DNA from: Solibacillus sp. FSL H8-0523
GTDB lineage: Bacteria; Bacillota; Bacilli; Bacillales_A; Planococcaceae
Length of the DNA: 64,000 bases
Assembly: GCF_038051985.1 (NCBI RefSeq)
Contig: NZ_CP150291.1
Coordinates: 2,232,001 to 2,296,000 of the forward strand
Direction of reading: 5' to 3'
This document shows positions 8,812-19,482 of this stretch, piece after piece. Under the pieces are notes generated by a model. It was not told the DNA's origin. It saw nothing but the letters and a program-made list of their open reading frames with translations, and ran no database searches. The position numbers were made by a program, and so were the translations under genes. Position 1 is the stretch's first letter. Every line of letters starts with the position of its first letter.

Positions 8812-11520
8812 TTATTGTTGTGCAGCTTTAGCACGTAATACCATTTGTAAGATACCACCGTGACGGTAGTAGTCTACTTCTACTTCTGAATCGAAACGAG
8901 CTAATGCTTTGAACTCAGTTACTTTTCCTTCTGGAGAAGTTGCAGTAACAGTTAGGATATCACGTGGTTTCACATCGTCAGTTAAGTTAACAGCGATTGT
9001 TTCGTCACCTTTTAAGCCTAAAGTATCAGCTGATTCGCCAGCCATGAATTGTAATGGTAAAACACCCATCATTACTAAGTTAGAACGGTGGATACGCTCA
9101 TAAGATTGTGCGATTACAGTTTTAACGCCTAGTAAGAATGTACCTTTAGCAGCCCAGTCACGAGATGAACCCATACCGTAGTCGTTACCAGCTAATACTA
9201 CTAAGCCAGTGCCTGCTTCTTGATATTTCATACATGCATCGTAAATGTACTCAACTTCGCCTGTTGGCCAGTAAGTAGTGAAACCACCTTCTGTACCTGG
9301 AGCAACTTGGTTACGGATACGGATGTTAGCGAAAGTACCGCGCATCATAACTTCGTGGTTACCACGACGAGAACCGTAAGAGTTGAAGTCGCGAATTGCT
9401 ACGCCGTTTTCGATTAAGTACTTACCAGCTGGTGTATCTTTACCGATTGCACCTGCAGGAGAGATATGGTCAGTAGTGATTGAATCACCGAACTTAGCCA
9501 TAACACGCATGCCAGCTAATGTTTTGATTGCTTCAGGCTCTTTAGAAAGACCCGTGAAGAATGGTGGGTTTTGGATGTAAGTTGACTTCTCATCGAATGT
9601 GTATAAAGATTCAGTTGAAGTTTCAATTGCATTCCAAGCTTCGTTAGCAGTGAATACTGTTTCATATTCTTTTTGGAATAATTCACGAGTAACTACTTTA
9701 TTTAATACCGCGTTAACTTCTTCAGTTGAAGGCCAGATATCATCGAAGAATACTTCTTTGCCTTCTGGAGTAACAGCGATAGCGTCTTTTTGTAAATCGA
9801 TATCTACAGTACCAGCTAATGCATAAGCAACAACAAGTGGTGGTGATGCTAAGTAGTTAGCTTTAACTAATGGGCTAATACGACCTTCGAAGTTACGGTT
9901 ACCAGAAAGTACAGACGTTACGAATAAGTCGTTCTCTTTGATTGCTTCTTCGATTTCAGGAAGTAATGGACCTGAGTTACCGATACATGTTGTACAACCG
10001 TAACCTACTGTGTTGAAGCCGATTGCATCAAAGTATTGTTGTAAATTAGCATCTTCTAAGTAACCAGTTACAACTTTTGAACCTGGAGCTAAAGAAGTTT
10101 TAACCCATTTCGCAGGTTTAATACCTAACTCAACAGCTTTTTTCGCAACTAAACCAGCAGCGATTAAAACGTATGGGTTTGAAGTATTTGTACAAGATGT
10201 GATCGCAGCGATTGCGATAGCGCCTGTTGGAATTTCTAGGTCGCCTTCTTCAAATTTAGCTGTTCCTGTTTTAGCGAATTCATCTTCACCTAAACCGAAA
10301 CCTTGAGTTCCTTGAGGAGCTACTACAGATGAACGGTAAGTTGATTTCATTTCAGTTAAAGGAATTAAATCTTGTGGACGTTTTGGACCAGAAAGGTTCG
10401 CTACGATATCCGCAAGGTCAATTTCTAATACGTCAGTGTATACAGGCTCTAAATCAGCGTCAAAGAACATGTCGTTAGCTTTTAAGTAAGCTTCAACAAC
10501 AGCAATGTGTTCTTCGTCACGGCCAGTTAAGCGCATGTAGTTGATTGATTCTTGGTCAACTGCGAAGAAACCACAAGTAGCACCATATTCTGGAGCCATG
10601 TTAGAGATTGTAGCACGGTCAGCAAGTGGTAATTTAACAACGCCTGGTCCGAAGAACTCAACGAATTTGTTAACTACACCTTTTGCACGTAATACTTGAG
10701 TTACTTTTAATGCTAAGTCAGTTGCAGTAGTACCGTTTGGTAATTCGCCAACTAATTTAACACCAATAACTTCAGGAATTGGGAAGTATGAAGGTTGACC
10801 TAACATACCTGCTTCAGCTTCGATACCACCAACGCCCCATCCAAGTACGCCGATACCATTGATCATTGTTGTATGAGAGTCAGTACCTACTACTGAGTCT
10901 GGGAATGTATCGAAAGTGCCGTCAGCATTTTCTTTAACGTGTACGATTGGTGCTAAGTACTCTAAGTTAACTTGGTGTACGATACCAGTTGCTGGTGGTA
11001 CAGCGCGGAAGTTATCATAAGCAGTTTGCGCCCATTTTAAGAAGTTATAACGTTCAGCGTTACGCTCGAACTCAAGGTCCATGTTAGCGTTTAATGCTGC
11101 TGCGTTACCGTATTTGTCAACTTGTACTGAGTGGTCAATTACAAGGTCAACTGGGATTGCTGGGTTGATTTTGTCTGGATCTCCACCCATTTCTTTCATT
11201 GCAGAACGTAAAGAAGCTAAGTCTACTACTACTGGTACACCAGTGAAATCTTGTAGAACTACGCGAGATGGTTTGAATGGTACTTCAGCTTCAGTGTTAG
11301 CGTCTTTACCCCATTTTGCTAATTCGTTTACGTGCTCTTCTTTGATTACGTAGTTATCGTACTGACGTAATACTGATTCTAATAATACTTTGATTGAGTA
11401 AGGTAAGCGTGATACGTTTGCGATACCAGCTTCTTCGATAGCAGCAAGACGGAAGTAGTTATAAGACTTACCGTTTACTTCGAATGAAGAACGACTGTTG
11501 TGTAAGTTTTGTTGTGTCAT
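8812..11520 (-). CDS. acnA: Aconitate hydratase (aconitase A)
   Basis: TCA-cycle enzyme interconverting citrate and isocitrate; aconitases of this type can also bind mRNA when the iron-sulfur cluster is lost. The 902 residues match the AcnA/IRP family length (about 900). The cluster cysteines lie in TSCTNTSNP and [12 protein letters not shown], and [20 protein letters not shown] is a family signature. The swivel domain near the end carries [16 protein letters not shown] frame extension to 11580 exists, but GGGGGA lies 8 nt before the ATG at 11520 and the product then begins [13 protein letters not shown], as is normal. The gene is monocistronic. Confidence 0.95.
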   Translation of the reverse strand: MTQQNLHNSRSSFEVNGKSYNYFRLAAIEEAGIANVSRLPYSIKVLLESVLRQYDNYVIKEEHVNELAKWGKDANTEAEVPFKPSRVVLQDFTGVPVVVDLASLRSAMKEMGGDPDKINPAIPVDLVIDHSVQVDKYGNAAALNANMDLEFERNAERYNFLKWAQTAYDNFRAVPPATGIVHQVNLEYLAPIVHVKENADGTFDTFPDSVVGTDSHTTMINGIGVLGWGVGGIEAEAGMLGQPSYFPIPEVIGVKLVGELPNGTTATDLALKVTQVLRAKGVVNKFVEFFGPGVVKLPLADRATISNMAPEYGATCGFFAVDQESINYMRLTGRDEEHIAVVEAYLKANDMFFDADLEPVYTDVLEIDLADIVANLSGPKRPQDLIPLTEMKSTYRSSVVAPQGTQGFGLGEDEFAKTGTAKFEEGDLEIPTGAIAIAAITSCTNTSNPYVLIAAGLVAKKAVELGIKPAKWVKTSLAPGSKVVTGYLEDANLQQYFDAIGFNTVGYGCTTCIGNSGPLLPEIEEAIKENDLFVTSVLSGNRNFEGRISPLVKANYLASPPLVVAYALAGTVDIDLQKDAIAVTPEGKEVFFDDIWPSTEEVNAVLNKVVTRELFQKEYETVFTANEAWNAIETSTESLYTFDEKSTYIQNPPFFTGLSKEPEAIKTLAGMRVMAKFGDSITTDHISPAGAIGKDTPAGKYLIENGVAIRDFNSYGSRRGNHEVMMRGTFANIRIRNQVAPGTEGGFTTYWPTGEVEYIYDACMKYQEAGTGLVVLAGNDYGMGSSRDWAAKGTFLLGVKTVIAQSYERIHRSNLVMMGVLPLQFMAGESADTLGLKGDETIAVNLTDDVKPRDILTVTATSPEGKVTEFKALARFDSEVEVDYYRHGGILQMVLRAKAAQQ

Positions 11521-11580
11521 GTTTGTGTTCCCCCTAAATTTCGTTAATTGAAAAGGTTGTAATGCTCTTTTCTCCACCAC

Positions 11581-11790
11581 TTATAATAGCTTAGTTTCAA
11601 ACATAAGTAAATTGCATTATTATTATCCTTTACGATAAGTTTTTTTTATGACCTATCGGAAATACACGTTTATTCTACAATATTATTTAGATATTATACG
11701 TAGAATACGCAATTTCATTTACTACATGCAATCATTTGCTATGTCAAAAAAATTTTTCAGCCTGAATCTCACCTTTCAAGCCAATGTGAA
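11581..11790 (-). promoter_or_regulatory. acnA upstream region
   Basis: AT-rich leader region. On the minus strand TTGACA occurs near 11745, with a weak -10 (TAGTAA) at 17 nt, and TATAAT occurs nearer the gene, so the promoter is not fixed. An ATAA...TTAT pair at about 11634-11648 recalls the CcpC box of Bacillus citB, but its spacer is 6 rather than 7. Confidence 0.3.
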
Positions 11791-12627
11791 CTAATTTAAT
11801 TTAATCCAGCGTTGGATAAAGATGGATATGATTCCACGCAACTTATCTGATCGATTTGCAAATTTCAAATAAAAATACAATGTTTTTGCAACGTTTAACT
11901 GATTGGTGCGCGCTTTAAACCACACGGCATCATAGCCGCGTTCAAATGCAACCATTTCTAAACGGTCAAATGCTTGCTCGGTCCATTCAATAAATAATGC
12001 TTCATCAATACCTTTTGCCAGGAGCGCTTCAATTATATTGCAGAAACGTTCTTCTTCATCATCTGTAAACACATAGCCCTTCCAAAAGTTCGTACGAATC
12101 GCCTGCAAAATTTGCGCTGTATAACGAATTGGAAACTTTGGATGCTGAATAATCGCACATAGCAGTTCACTCGTATTGGCAATACTATGTGCCCAACCTT
12201 GTTCTGCGCTGACAAAGCTACGTAAATCTTGCTCTTTTGTTAATAAGGTAATGGCATTTTGCGCAAGGGCATCTAGCTCTTCATTTGTTAAGTAGCAAAG
12301 CTGGCGATCCGCATTGACAATCGCTGCTAAAAACAGCGCTGAAAATGAACGTTGAAATACGCTAGATGCATCCTTTTCTCCCAAATTAAAAACTAATCCT
12401 TTAATGGAAGAAAGTCGTTCAACCATTTCATGAATGCTTGCTTCTGTTAAACTATTTTCTGTTAGCAATTGAAGAAACAGACGATAATTCAATTGATCAC
12501 GTAACTCTGCACTTTCATGTCCAACATTTTCTAGTAACTGCTGAATGACATGCTGATTTTCTTCTACATACTGTTTACGGCCTTGTACCGACATTTCTAA
12601 CATTTGAACATATTCTTCTACGAACAA
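11791..12627 (-). CDS. DUF2785 family protein
   Basis: Helical cytosolic protein of about 278 residues. The segment GWAHSIANTSELLCAIIQHP is the core of DUF2785, a family of unknown function with HEAT-like helical content. A GTG at 12651 is in frame without good spacing to a ribosome site. A TTG at 12627 has GGGGGA 7 nt upstream and gives MFVEEYVQMLEM, so I favour it. It lies 77 bp downstream of the VWA gene on the same strand with no terminator seen between, so it may be the third gene of a RavA-ViaA-like operon. Any functional tie to those genes is inference. Confidence 0.75.
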   Translation of the reverse strand: MFVEEYVQMLEMSVQGRKQYVEENQHVIQQLLENVGHESAELRDQLNYRLFLQLLTENSLTEASIHEMVERLSSIKGLVFNLGEKDASSVFQRSFSALFLAAIVNADRQLCYLTNEELDALAQNAITLLTKEQDLRSFVSAEQGWAHSIANTSELLCAIIQHPKFPIRYTAQILQAIRTNFWKGYVFTDDEEERFCNIIEALLAKGIDEALFIEWTEQAFDRLEMVAFERGYDAVWFKARTNQLNVAKTLYFYLKFANRSDKLRGIISIFIQRWIKLN

Positions 12628-12704
12628 AAAAATTCCCCCTATATCGTTCACCTACTCCATTGTAAGAGACAATAGGCTGTTTGACTAGAAAGAATCCTAT
12701 TCAT

Positions 12705-14240
12705 TTATAAAACAAACGCTTCTGCTGCATCAAATAATTCACCTACTTCAATCACCCGATCAGAGAACTTCTTAACGAGATTTACGTCGACTGCGTTAAA
12801 TAAATTCGTTAATACAACAGACGTACATTCAAACTGCTTTTTCTTCTTCGTCGCATTGAATTCTTCAATAAAGCGTGTCGGTAAAAAGCTCGAGCCATCT
12901 GTGACAAATAAAATATCCGCTTCATTAAATTCGCTTTGAAGTAAGATATTTAACGATTCACGTAATGGCTGCTCATAATTCGTACCACCCCCTAAAAAGC
13001 TATTGCTAAATGCGAGTAAATCCTGCGTAGATGCCTGTCCTTTAGCAAAGATTTTTACCTCACCTACTTTACTTGCAAAAGGGACAATGGCAAAATCGCG
13101 TTTTTGCTTTTTGGCAATTGTCAGTAGAGCGATACAAAATGCTTTGCTTTGTTCCTTAATGGACGTCATGGAGCTGCTTTCATCCATACAAATAATAATC
13201 GGGCCTTTCCCTTTTCGATCCTTGCCCTTAGTATCAAAAACAAACGCTTGAGATTCACTGAAGCGGCGCAAAAAGTCCTGTTTACTGTGGCCCATTACAT
13301 AGTTAGCGAGTTCCGTTGGTAATAATCTCGAAACTTCCTGGCCGATTGCTATGTTTTTGCGCTCCATCGTGTGTTTTTGCTTTGTTTTTTGTTTTTTCAT
13401 TGCAATACGCTTAAAGCGACCTACTAAATCAGCAATTGTTTGGAGTTCTTTATGTGTGCCAATTTTTTCTGCGAGTTCAAATTGATCCCTTAATGGGACG
13501 TGTTCAATTTTCTTACCATCCATTGTTCCTACTGTCACAATGGCTTTTTTTGTATTGCTTATTTTTTGCTTATTTTCTTGAATGATTTGACCGAGTGACT
13601 GCTTACTGATTTCTATTAGTTGATTTTTTACTTGTTGCTCAATTGTTGTCGATTGTTGCTGTGCGTTCTTTAAACTGTGTTCATACATTTTTTGTTGCTG
13701 CTTATAAGCTTGTTTCATGCTTTCTGAAGACGCGCTGTTCATTTGTTGTTGGAGTTCTTGTATCCGTTTTTTTGCAAACTCTTTTGTGCGCTCCGTGGAT
13801 TTTTGCTTTTGTACATTTTTTGAATGTTGATGGTCATTTTTTAACCTTTTGATGAATTGATCTGCCATGCTAATTGCTGTGAGCACACTTAAGAGTTCAT
13901 CACCCTTTGTCAATTGATGCCATTGTATATATTCGTCATTTTTTAGTAAGTTTGCGATAAATCCATACTGTGCTTCATCAACTTGCTGCGCATTTCCCTT
14001 TAAAATGGGTTCTTTACTATAGAAGGAATACCAAGTGTCGCCAATTATGTTTGTAAAGCCTGTTAGCATTTTTTCCCCATCCATGCAGCGATCATTTAAC
14101 AGCTTGGCCATCTTTAACAGCTCATTAAATCGCGCCTTTTGAGACGTACTCATGTCAAATAGCGTACGGCTGTATAATACAACCATATTTTTATCCATAA
14201 GATCACCATCCAAGATGAAGTTTTCATTCTCTCCACTCAC
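12705..14240 (-). CDS. VWA-domain protein, ViaA-like partner of the adjacent AAA+ ATPase
   Basis: Cytosolic protein of about 511 residues. An N-terminal helical part is followed by a strongly charged Gln/Lys-rich coiled-coil stretch (about 125-235). A C-terminal von Willebrand factor A domain has a complete metal site: DESSS at 353-357, a threonine in GGGTNY near 420 and VTDGSS near 447. Pairing with the MoxR/RavA-type ATPase 3 bp upstream is the RavA-ViaA arrangement, in which VWA and AAA+ subunits cooperate as a chaperone-like machine. In E. coli this pair acts at respiratory complexes and modulates aminoglycoside sensitivity. The start is uncertain: GTG at 14240 is coupled to the upstream stop but lacks a ribosome site, and ATG at 14198 is an alternative. 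Confidence 0.83.
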   Translation of the reverse strand: MSGENENFILDGDLMDKNMVVLYSRTLFDMSTSQKARFNELLKMAKLLNDRCMDGEKMLTGFTNIIGDTWYSFYSKEPILKGNAQQVDEAQYGFIANLLKNDEYIQWHQLTKGDELLSVLTAISMADQFIKRLKNDHQHSKNVQKQKSTERTKEFAKKRIQELQQQMNSASSESMKQAYKQQQKMYEHSLKNAQQQSTTIEQQVKNQLIEISKQSLGQIIQENKQKISNTKKAIVTVGTMDGKKIEHVPLRDQFELAEKIGTHKELQTIADLVGRFKRIAMKKQKTKQKHTMERKNIAIGQEVSRLLPTELANYVMGHSKQDFLRRFSESQAFVFDTKGKDRKGKGPIIICMDESSSMTSIKEQSKAFCIALLTIAKKQKRDFAIVPFASKVGEVKIFAKGQASTQDLLAFSNSFLGGGTNYEQPLRESLNILLQSEFNEADILFVTDGSSFLPTRFIEEFNATKKKKQFECTSVVLTNLFNAVDVNLVKKFSDRVIEVGELFDAAEAFVL

Positions 14241-14243
14241 GTA

Positions 14244-15371
14244 TTAAAATCCGATTACATCCGATGTCATTTGCAATAAACGCTTATGCATATCTGTCTT
14301 TAAATTTTGTAGCTCTGGGCGATTGGGCATTTGGCGATTCATATTTTGCACTTCTAAAAAGAGGGACTTCCCCTGCATTAACAATTGGCTTAGCTGTGTA
14401 CGTGCGAGCGGTGTTTTACGTAACATCGTATTTTGTGCCTCTTGTAAAATTGAATCAAACTCGGTCGTCTTTCGATGAATAAACGCATCAACTGTATCAA
14501 ACGCCGTTTCATTAATAATTTCTTGTGTCGCACTTTTTTGATCAACCGTTTCCCATAATACATTTGCCATAATGTTTAAATCTGTTCTATTTACTTCGTT
14601 ACGTCCTGCTAAATACGCTTTTGCCCTTAATATCGATAACGACTGCTTGAAGCGACGATCAGACGGGCGAATGCCTGCATCATGTAACGCTTGACGAATT
14701 TTTGCAATTGCTTGGTAAATTGAATCTGAAATGTCCACATTAGCAACTCGTATTTGATGTTCATAGAGCTCACCCATTGAAATTTTAGGAATTTGAATCG
14801 GCGTGCGATCCTTTAACATCGCAATAAAAGACTCTTCCTCACGAATATAATTCACTTCATAGCGTAGTAAAAAGCGGTCAAATAAGGCCTCTAGTCCCTC
14901 TCCCTCTTCAATATATTCATTTGAAGAACCTACAATTGTCATAAGTGGTGACTGGATTGGTACACCGTTGTTATAAAAAATACGTTCATTAATCAATGTT
15001 AACAATGAATTTAAAATCGCTGAATTCGCTTTAAAAATTTCATCGATAAAGGCAAAATGCGCCTCTGGTAGCATATTTTTTACGTTACGTTTATAAATCC
15101 CCTGTTCTAAATCCTTGAGTGACAGCACCCCGAACAATTCCTCAGGCGTACTAAATGGCGTCAGTAAGTGCTGAAAATAGTGGCTTCCCTCTACAATTTC
15201 CCCCAACATGGAGGACAACACACTTTTCCCCGTTCCTGCTGGTCCAATAAATAATAAATGCTGTCTTGAAAGAAGTGCTGTTAGTAACGCTTCAATCTCT
15301 TCTTCCCGATCATAAAATCGTTTATTTAACTTTTGCTGAATCGCTTGTAATTGTATCGACAATTTTTTCAC
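14244..15371 (-). CDS. MoxR/RavA-type AAA+ ATPase
   Basis: AAA+ ATPase of 375 residues. Walker A is GPAGTGKS (43-50), Walker B FAFIDE (106-111) and sensor 1 VGSSN (147-151), with arginine-finger residues in FDRFLLR (164-170). The helix-2 insert and the C-terminal lid fit the MoxR class, RavA subgroup. E. coli RavA has an extra C-terminal LARA domain; here only about 100 helical residues follow the lid, so a different partner is likely. Start is GTG at 15371, preceded by GAGGGGAG. First gene of a probable operon with the VWA and DUF2785 genes. The 276-bp gap to the divergent beta-helix gene must hold both promoters. Confidence 0.85.
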   Translation of the reverse strand: MKKLSIQLQAIQQKLNKRFYDREEEIEALLTALLSRQHLLFIGPAGTGKSVLSSMLGEIVEGSHYFQHLLTPFSTPEELFGVLSLKDLEQGIYKRNVKNMLPEAHFAFIDEIFKANSAILNSLLTLINERIFYNNGVPIQSPLMTIVGSSNEYIEEGEGLEALFDRFLLRYEVNYIREEESFIAMLKDRTPIQIPKISMGELYEHQIRVANVDISDSIYQAIAKIRQALHDAGIRPSDRRFKQSLSILRAKAYLAGRNEVNRTDLNIMANVLWETVDQKSATQEIINETAFDTVDAFIHRKTTEFDSILQEAQNTMLRKTPLARTQLSQLLMQGKSLFLEVQNMNRQMPNRPELQNLKTDMHKRLLQMTSDVIGF

Positions 15372-15647
15372 GCTCCCCTCAATCGACCTTTACTTTATCT
15401 ACCAAAATTTCTCACAATAATAAATAATAACCTCGATACTATTACGATACACTTCACACATGATTTTTAAACCTTATAGACAGGTCAATATTCTATTAAC
15501 ACCTTACAAATCACTAGCATTTCAAATTATTTTTACGGCTATAAATTAAATTCACCATTCTACTTTTGTAAGTTTTCTCAATATTTTTGATTAAATTTGG
15601 CATTTTACGTGAACATATTACATATAGCTTGTTTAAGGAGGGGTAAT

Positions 15648-17582
15648 ATGGCGATTATTAAAGTATCTACCTCTGTTTTTTCTTTAATTAAAACAGTTGA
15701 ACGTGCCATACAAAAGGCAAGCCAGGGCGATACGATTTTGGTTGCGGCTGGTAAATATAAAGAAGCGCTTACAATTGAAGAAGACGTGAGTATTTCAGCA
15801 AAAATAGCGGAACACGCCCTCATTGAAGGGATCATCATTGTTCCAAAAGGGAAAAGGCTTCTCTTAGAAAATATAACCCTTCACCCAACTTCTCAAATTT
15901 TTGTGGAAGGTACCTTACATTTAATCAATTGCGTCGTCAAAGGCGCTTTATCCAATGTTTTGCTTTCGTTAAATGAAGGAAATGTCGTTGCTGAAAAATG
16001 TCAATTTACCGGCGCCACAGATGTCGCCGTTGTTTTATTAAATAAAAGTCGCGCCTCCTTTGAAGATTGCTATTTCGAAAGCAATGAAAAATCACATTTA
16101 CTCATTGAAGATTCGACAATTGAACTCGTCAACAGTGAGTTACTAAAATCGAATCACGCCGTTTGGTTAAAAAGCAATTCCGACGCCGTTCTTGAACAGG
16201 TACGAATTCATCATCATACTGGTACACAAATCATCGTTCAAGATGCCTCTACTTTGCACATGCAGGGTTGCGGGCTCGAACACGGTGAGGGTAATGGTAT
16301 ATATGCATCTAAACAATCAAAAATTCATATTAACGGGACCGTTATACAGCATCATGCGCTGCCACAATTATGGATTCAAAATAGTCAATTGCATGTTACA
16401 AATAGTCAGGTCAATTACGGCAATGAATCCGGCCTCATGCTTCGAGAATGTGCAGAAGCAACGATTACGAACACCTCCTTTTCACATCATAAAATTGCTA
16501 ATGTTCAGCTAACACTTGAGTCGTTATTAAACATGACCACATGCCAAATTTATAGCTGCCAGGGCGTAGGTGTTCAGTTAAAGGATAAATCCATTGCAAA
16601 CTTCAATGAAACGGTTTTTGCAGATAATGTATTACCTCAACTGTTTTTATCGGAACATTCGATTTGTTCATTAAAAGACACGACCATTAAAGATGGCAAG
16701 CAGGTTGGTATTTTTGTTGAAAAAAACGCCTCATGCTCCATCGTCTCGAGTGCCATTACAAATCAGGAAAATACAGCGATTACAGTCATTGGCGCTGAAC
16801 TGTTTATGTTAGATTCCATTATTCAACACAATAAAGGCAACGGGGTATTAACGGTAAATCAAGCGAACACCACGATTGAAGGCTGTACATTCCAACAAAA
16901 TGATATGCCCCATATTGCTGGAAAGGATCATGCGAATGTTTCGATTGCCAATTGCGAGTTGATCGGCGGCAAAGGAATATTCATGGTAGATAATTGTCAA
17001 CTAGACCTCCGTGAATCGACCATTAGAAATGGTACAGGTGTACAAGTGGAAGTTGTCGGACAAACAAAAGCATCCGTGTTTAAAACGTATATTAGTGATG
17101 GTGACAGTAACGGGATTAAAGTGATGAAGGATGCGACGATGCATATTACAGAAAGTCATATTACTGCACATAAAATGCCACAAATAGTCGTCAATGATAG
17201 CTCCGTTATTTTTAAAAATAGCGAGCTTCTTTGTGGGGGACGTAACGGCTTAATTATTGAAAATAATGCGGAAGCGTTTATTCAAGATTCGTTTATTTCT
17301 AATCACTTATATCCGCAAATTTGGATTGATTTAAATTCAGCCGTTGAACTTTCAGATACGCAGCTGACGGAAGGCCATGAATCGGACATTTACGTGCAAA
17401 ATAATTCAACACTTCACGCGAACAATTGTATTATTCAAAACGACAAATTTATCTTTAACGTACAAGCCGTCAACAATTCTAAAATCAACTTAACGCAAAC
17501 AACTGTTGAGAATTCAATTGGCGATAAGTTTTACAGTGAAAATAACAGCCAAATTACGTATACACTTGATGAACTAAATTAA
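15648..17582 (+). CDS. Right-handed parallel beta-helix repeat protein, apparently cytoplasmic
   Basis: A 644-residue protein made almost wholly of pectate-lyase-like beta-helix coils. From about residue 180 onward the coils pair into units of about 46 residues, marked by recurring PQLWIQNS / PQLFLSEH / PQIVVNDS / PQIWIDLN and alternating G-x-x-x-G-I turns. The N-terminus (ERAIQKASQGDTILVAAGKY) is typical of the entry coil in such folds. No signal peptide or membrane segment is present, unlike most pectate-lyase-like proteins, and I see no obvious carbohydrate-cleaving residues. I therefore call no enzymatic function. The ATG at 15648 has AAGGAGG 6-7 nt upstream; an ATG at 15597 is in frame without one. 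It is divergent from the RavA/ViaA-like genes and converges on a dynamin-like GTPase. Confidence 0.85.
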   Translation: MAIIKVSTSVFSLIKTVERAIQKASQGDTILVAAGKYKEALTIEEDVSISAKIAEHALIEGIIIVPKGKRLLLENITLHPTSQIFVEGTLHLINCVVKGALSNVLLSLNEGNVVAEKCQFTGATDVAVVLLNKSRASFEDCYFESNEKSHLLIEDSTIELVNSELLKSNHAVWLKSNSDAVLEQVRIHHHTGTQIIVQDASTLHMQGCGLEHGEGNGIYASKQSKIHINGTVIQHHALPQLWIQNSQLHVTNSQVNYGNESGLMLRECAEATITNTSFSHHKIANVQLTLESLLNMTTCQIYSCQGVGVQLKDKSIANFNETVFADNVLPQLFLSEHSICSLKDTTIKDGKQVGIFVEKNASCSIVSSAITNQENTAITVIGAELFMLDSIIQHNKGNGVLTVNQANTTIEGCTFQQNDMPHIAGKDHANVSIANCELIGGKGIFMVDNCQLDLRESTIRNGTGVQVEVVGQTKASVFKTYISDGDSNGIKVMKDATMHITESHITAHKMPQIVVNDSSVIFKNSELLCGGRNGLIIENNAEAFIQDSFISNHLYPQIWIDLNSAVELSDTQLTEGHESDIYVQNNSTLHANNCIIQNDKFIFNVQAVNNSKINLTQTTVENSIGDKFYSENNSQITYTLDELN

Positions 17583-17613
17583 TAAATCGTCCCCTTAGTG
17601 GTTCCGGTGCAAT

Positions 17614-17657
17614 AAAAAACGAGGAGTAAGCTGAAATTCGCTTACTCCTCGTTTTTT
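17614..17657. terminator. Bidirectional terminator between beta-helix and dynamin-like genes
   Basis: Perfect arms ACGAGGAGTAAGC and GCTTACTCCTCGT flanked by A6 and T6. Confidence 0.92.
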
Positions 17658-19482
17658 ATAGTTCAATGATTTGTGGCAGTACTGGAATTTCTGACACAAT
17701 ATCCGCTTCTGTTAAACTTAAGCCGATTAATTTAAATTTCGCATTAAAGTCAAGTTGCGTTAGTAAATCGTCAGAATCATTGATATTTAATCGTTTATAT
17801 AACGCTTGATGTGTTAAATCGACCGCACAAATACATTCAATCGTATTACGAATATGATCCTTTTCTTGGTCGGTAATTGGTAACGTATCATCCAATAAAC
17901 ACGGTTGAATCGCATCCTTTAAAAAGCTTTGCGCTTCCACAATACAGTTAAACTCTGTCAGCTTATCGGCATACGATTTAAGATACGTACGCTCACGTTT
18001 ACGTTGGATATTCAAATCATCTACTTGATTTTGAATCATCTGTAAGCGTTTATCTGCCAGTTCATTTAATCGATTTTGCACAATGTATAAATTTTTAAGG
18101 ACAAACTCTTCGTATTTAGTGATGAATTCTATTTTCTCAGCTAATTGCGCTTGTATTTTGTTTAAAGAAGCCATGCGATCACTCATTAAACCGCTCTTTT
18201 CTTCGGCCGGAATTGGGAACGATAAGCTTTGACCCGTTTGCTTTTTGTATTGTTTTTCTAAACGTGTGTATTCCATCGTATATTCCACATGAAGTTTGCG
18301 ATAATCACGGACATTTTTTTGATATAATCCAGCAACTTCCTCATATTTTTCCACTAAAGAATCACGTAAATATAAATCACTGGCAAGCTTTTGGAGTAAT
18401 TGATATAGTGTTTGGACCTCTTTAAATACCTTACTTACCTGCTCATATTCTTCTTCATACGCTGAAACCAATGCGATATCGCGTTGCTTACGTGTAAACT
18501 CTAATTCAAAATCTGATTGATATTGTTCAATATTTTCATATGCCGAAATATACGGTTCACGTAATGGAATCAATTCGATTTCTTTACGTAAACGCCCTAG
18601 CCAATTGATGAATAACTCGACAACATGTCGTGTTTTCTTTTGTTGATTACCAACAAGCTCTTGAATCAATTGTGTAAGCTGCGTAATACGCGAATCGATC
18701 AACATTTGAGAATCATTTGTTTTACGAGCCTCTAGTGCATTGCGAGCAGAGACAGCAACGATTTGCCCAATATATTTGTCGTATCGATTTTTTTCTGCTA
18801 ATACAAACGCATTCACGTCACCGTCTAGTTGATCAATGCCATTGACAATTAAGTTTGCTTCAATACCGAATGTATTAAGCTTTTTTAAAAAATTGACTTC
18901 TTCTTCTGTTGCAGAAGAGCCTGCGCGCAGTACAAAAAATACTTCATCGACACGTTGAAGTAACGTCTGCGAAAAATATGCCGTATTATTGGCACCGGGC
19001 TCAAGCCCCATTGAATCAATCAGTGTCACATCTTTTAAAAGGTCATGCTTTACATATACTTCAATATAATCAATATGCTCACGAATAATTTGAGCGCTTT
19101 CATTATTTGAAACCGTTAAAAGCTTTAATTTCGAAATATCAAAGGTAGCCACCATACCATCTAAAAACACCGCTTTCACACATTCTTGTGCGCTGTATTT
19201 TATGAAGGTATTGACATGTGTTGGCTCATTTTTATTGTCTTCAAGCAACTTACGACCTAGTAAACTATTAATTAACGTCGTTTTTCCAACACGCTCTTTT
19301 CCTAAAAAGAGAATAATCGGCTGACTACCCGCATCATCAATAATTCGTTTTAGTCGATAAGTCGTATCTTTTACATAAGAATTTTGCGATAAAATGACGT
19401 GTAATGGCTTTAAGCGCTCGATTAATTGCTGTAAAGTTGATTGATTGTCTAATTGTTGGAGATTATGTACTTGCTCTGTCAT
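17656..19482 (-). CDS. Dynamin-like large GTPase
   Basis: A 608-residue protein with an N-terminal dynamin-type GTPase domain. G1 is GKERVGKT (61-68), G2 Thr lies in PTHVNT (about 88), G3 is DSMG (156-159) and G4 is NGID (214-217), an N-x-x-D variant of the usual T/N-K-x-D. The remaining 350 residues are helical with long heptad-like coiled coils (about 300-500), as in the stalk of bacterial dynamin-like proteins. It has no clear transmembrane paddle and is half the length of Bacillus DynA, a fused tandem. Family members remodel or tether membranes, in some cases protecting against phage or pores. AAAGGAGTT precedes the ATG. Its role here is unknown. Confidence 0.83.
   Translation of the reverse strand: MTEQVHNLQQLDNQSTLQQLIERLKPLHVILSQNSYVKDTTYRLKRIIDDAGSQPIILFLGKERVGKTTLINSLLGRKLLEDNKNEPTHVNTFIKYSAQECVKAVFLDGMVATFDISKLKLLTVSNNESAQIIREHIDYIEVYVKHDLLKDVTLIDSMGLEPGANNTAYFSQTLLQRVDEVFFVLRAGSSATEEEVNFLKKLNTFGIEANLIVNGIDQLDGDVNAFVLAEKNRYDKYIGQIVAVSARNALEARKTNDSQMLIDSRITQLTQLIQELVGNQQKKTRHVVELFINWLGRLRKEIELIPLREPYISAYENIEQYQSDFELEFTRKQRDIALVSAYEEEYEQVSKVFKEVQTLYQLLQKLASDLYLRDSLVEKYEEVAGLYQKNVRDYRKLHVEYTMEYTRLEKQYKKQTGQSLSFPIPAEEKSGLMSDRMASLNKIQAQLAEKIEFITKYEEFVLKNLYIVQNRLNELADKRLQMIQNQVDDLNIQRKRERTYLKSYADKLTEFNCIVEAQSFLKDAIQPCLLDDTLPITDQEKDHIRNTIECICAVDLTHQALYKRLNINDSDDLLTQLDFNAKFKLIGLSLTEADIVSEIPVLPQIIEL

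Noticed and set aside
11634-11648. CcpC box upstream of acnA
   Set aside because: The ATAA/TTAT halves are separated by 6 instead of 7 bases in a T-run, so the match is too weak to claim.
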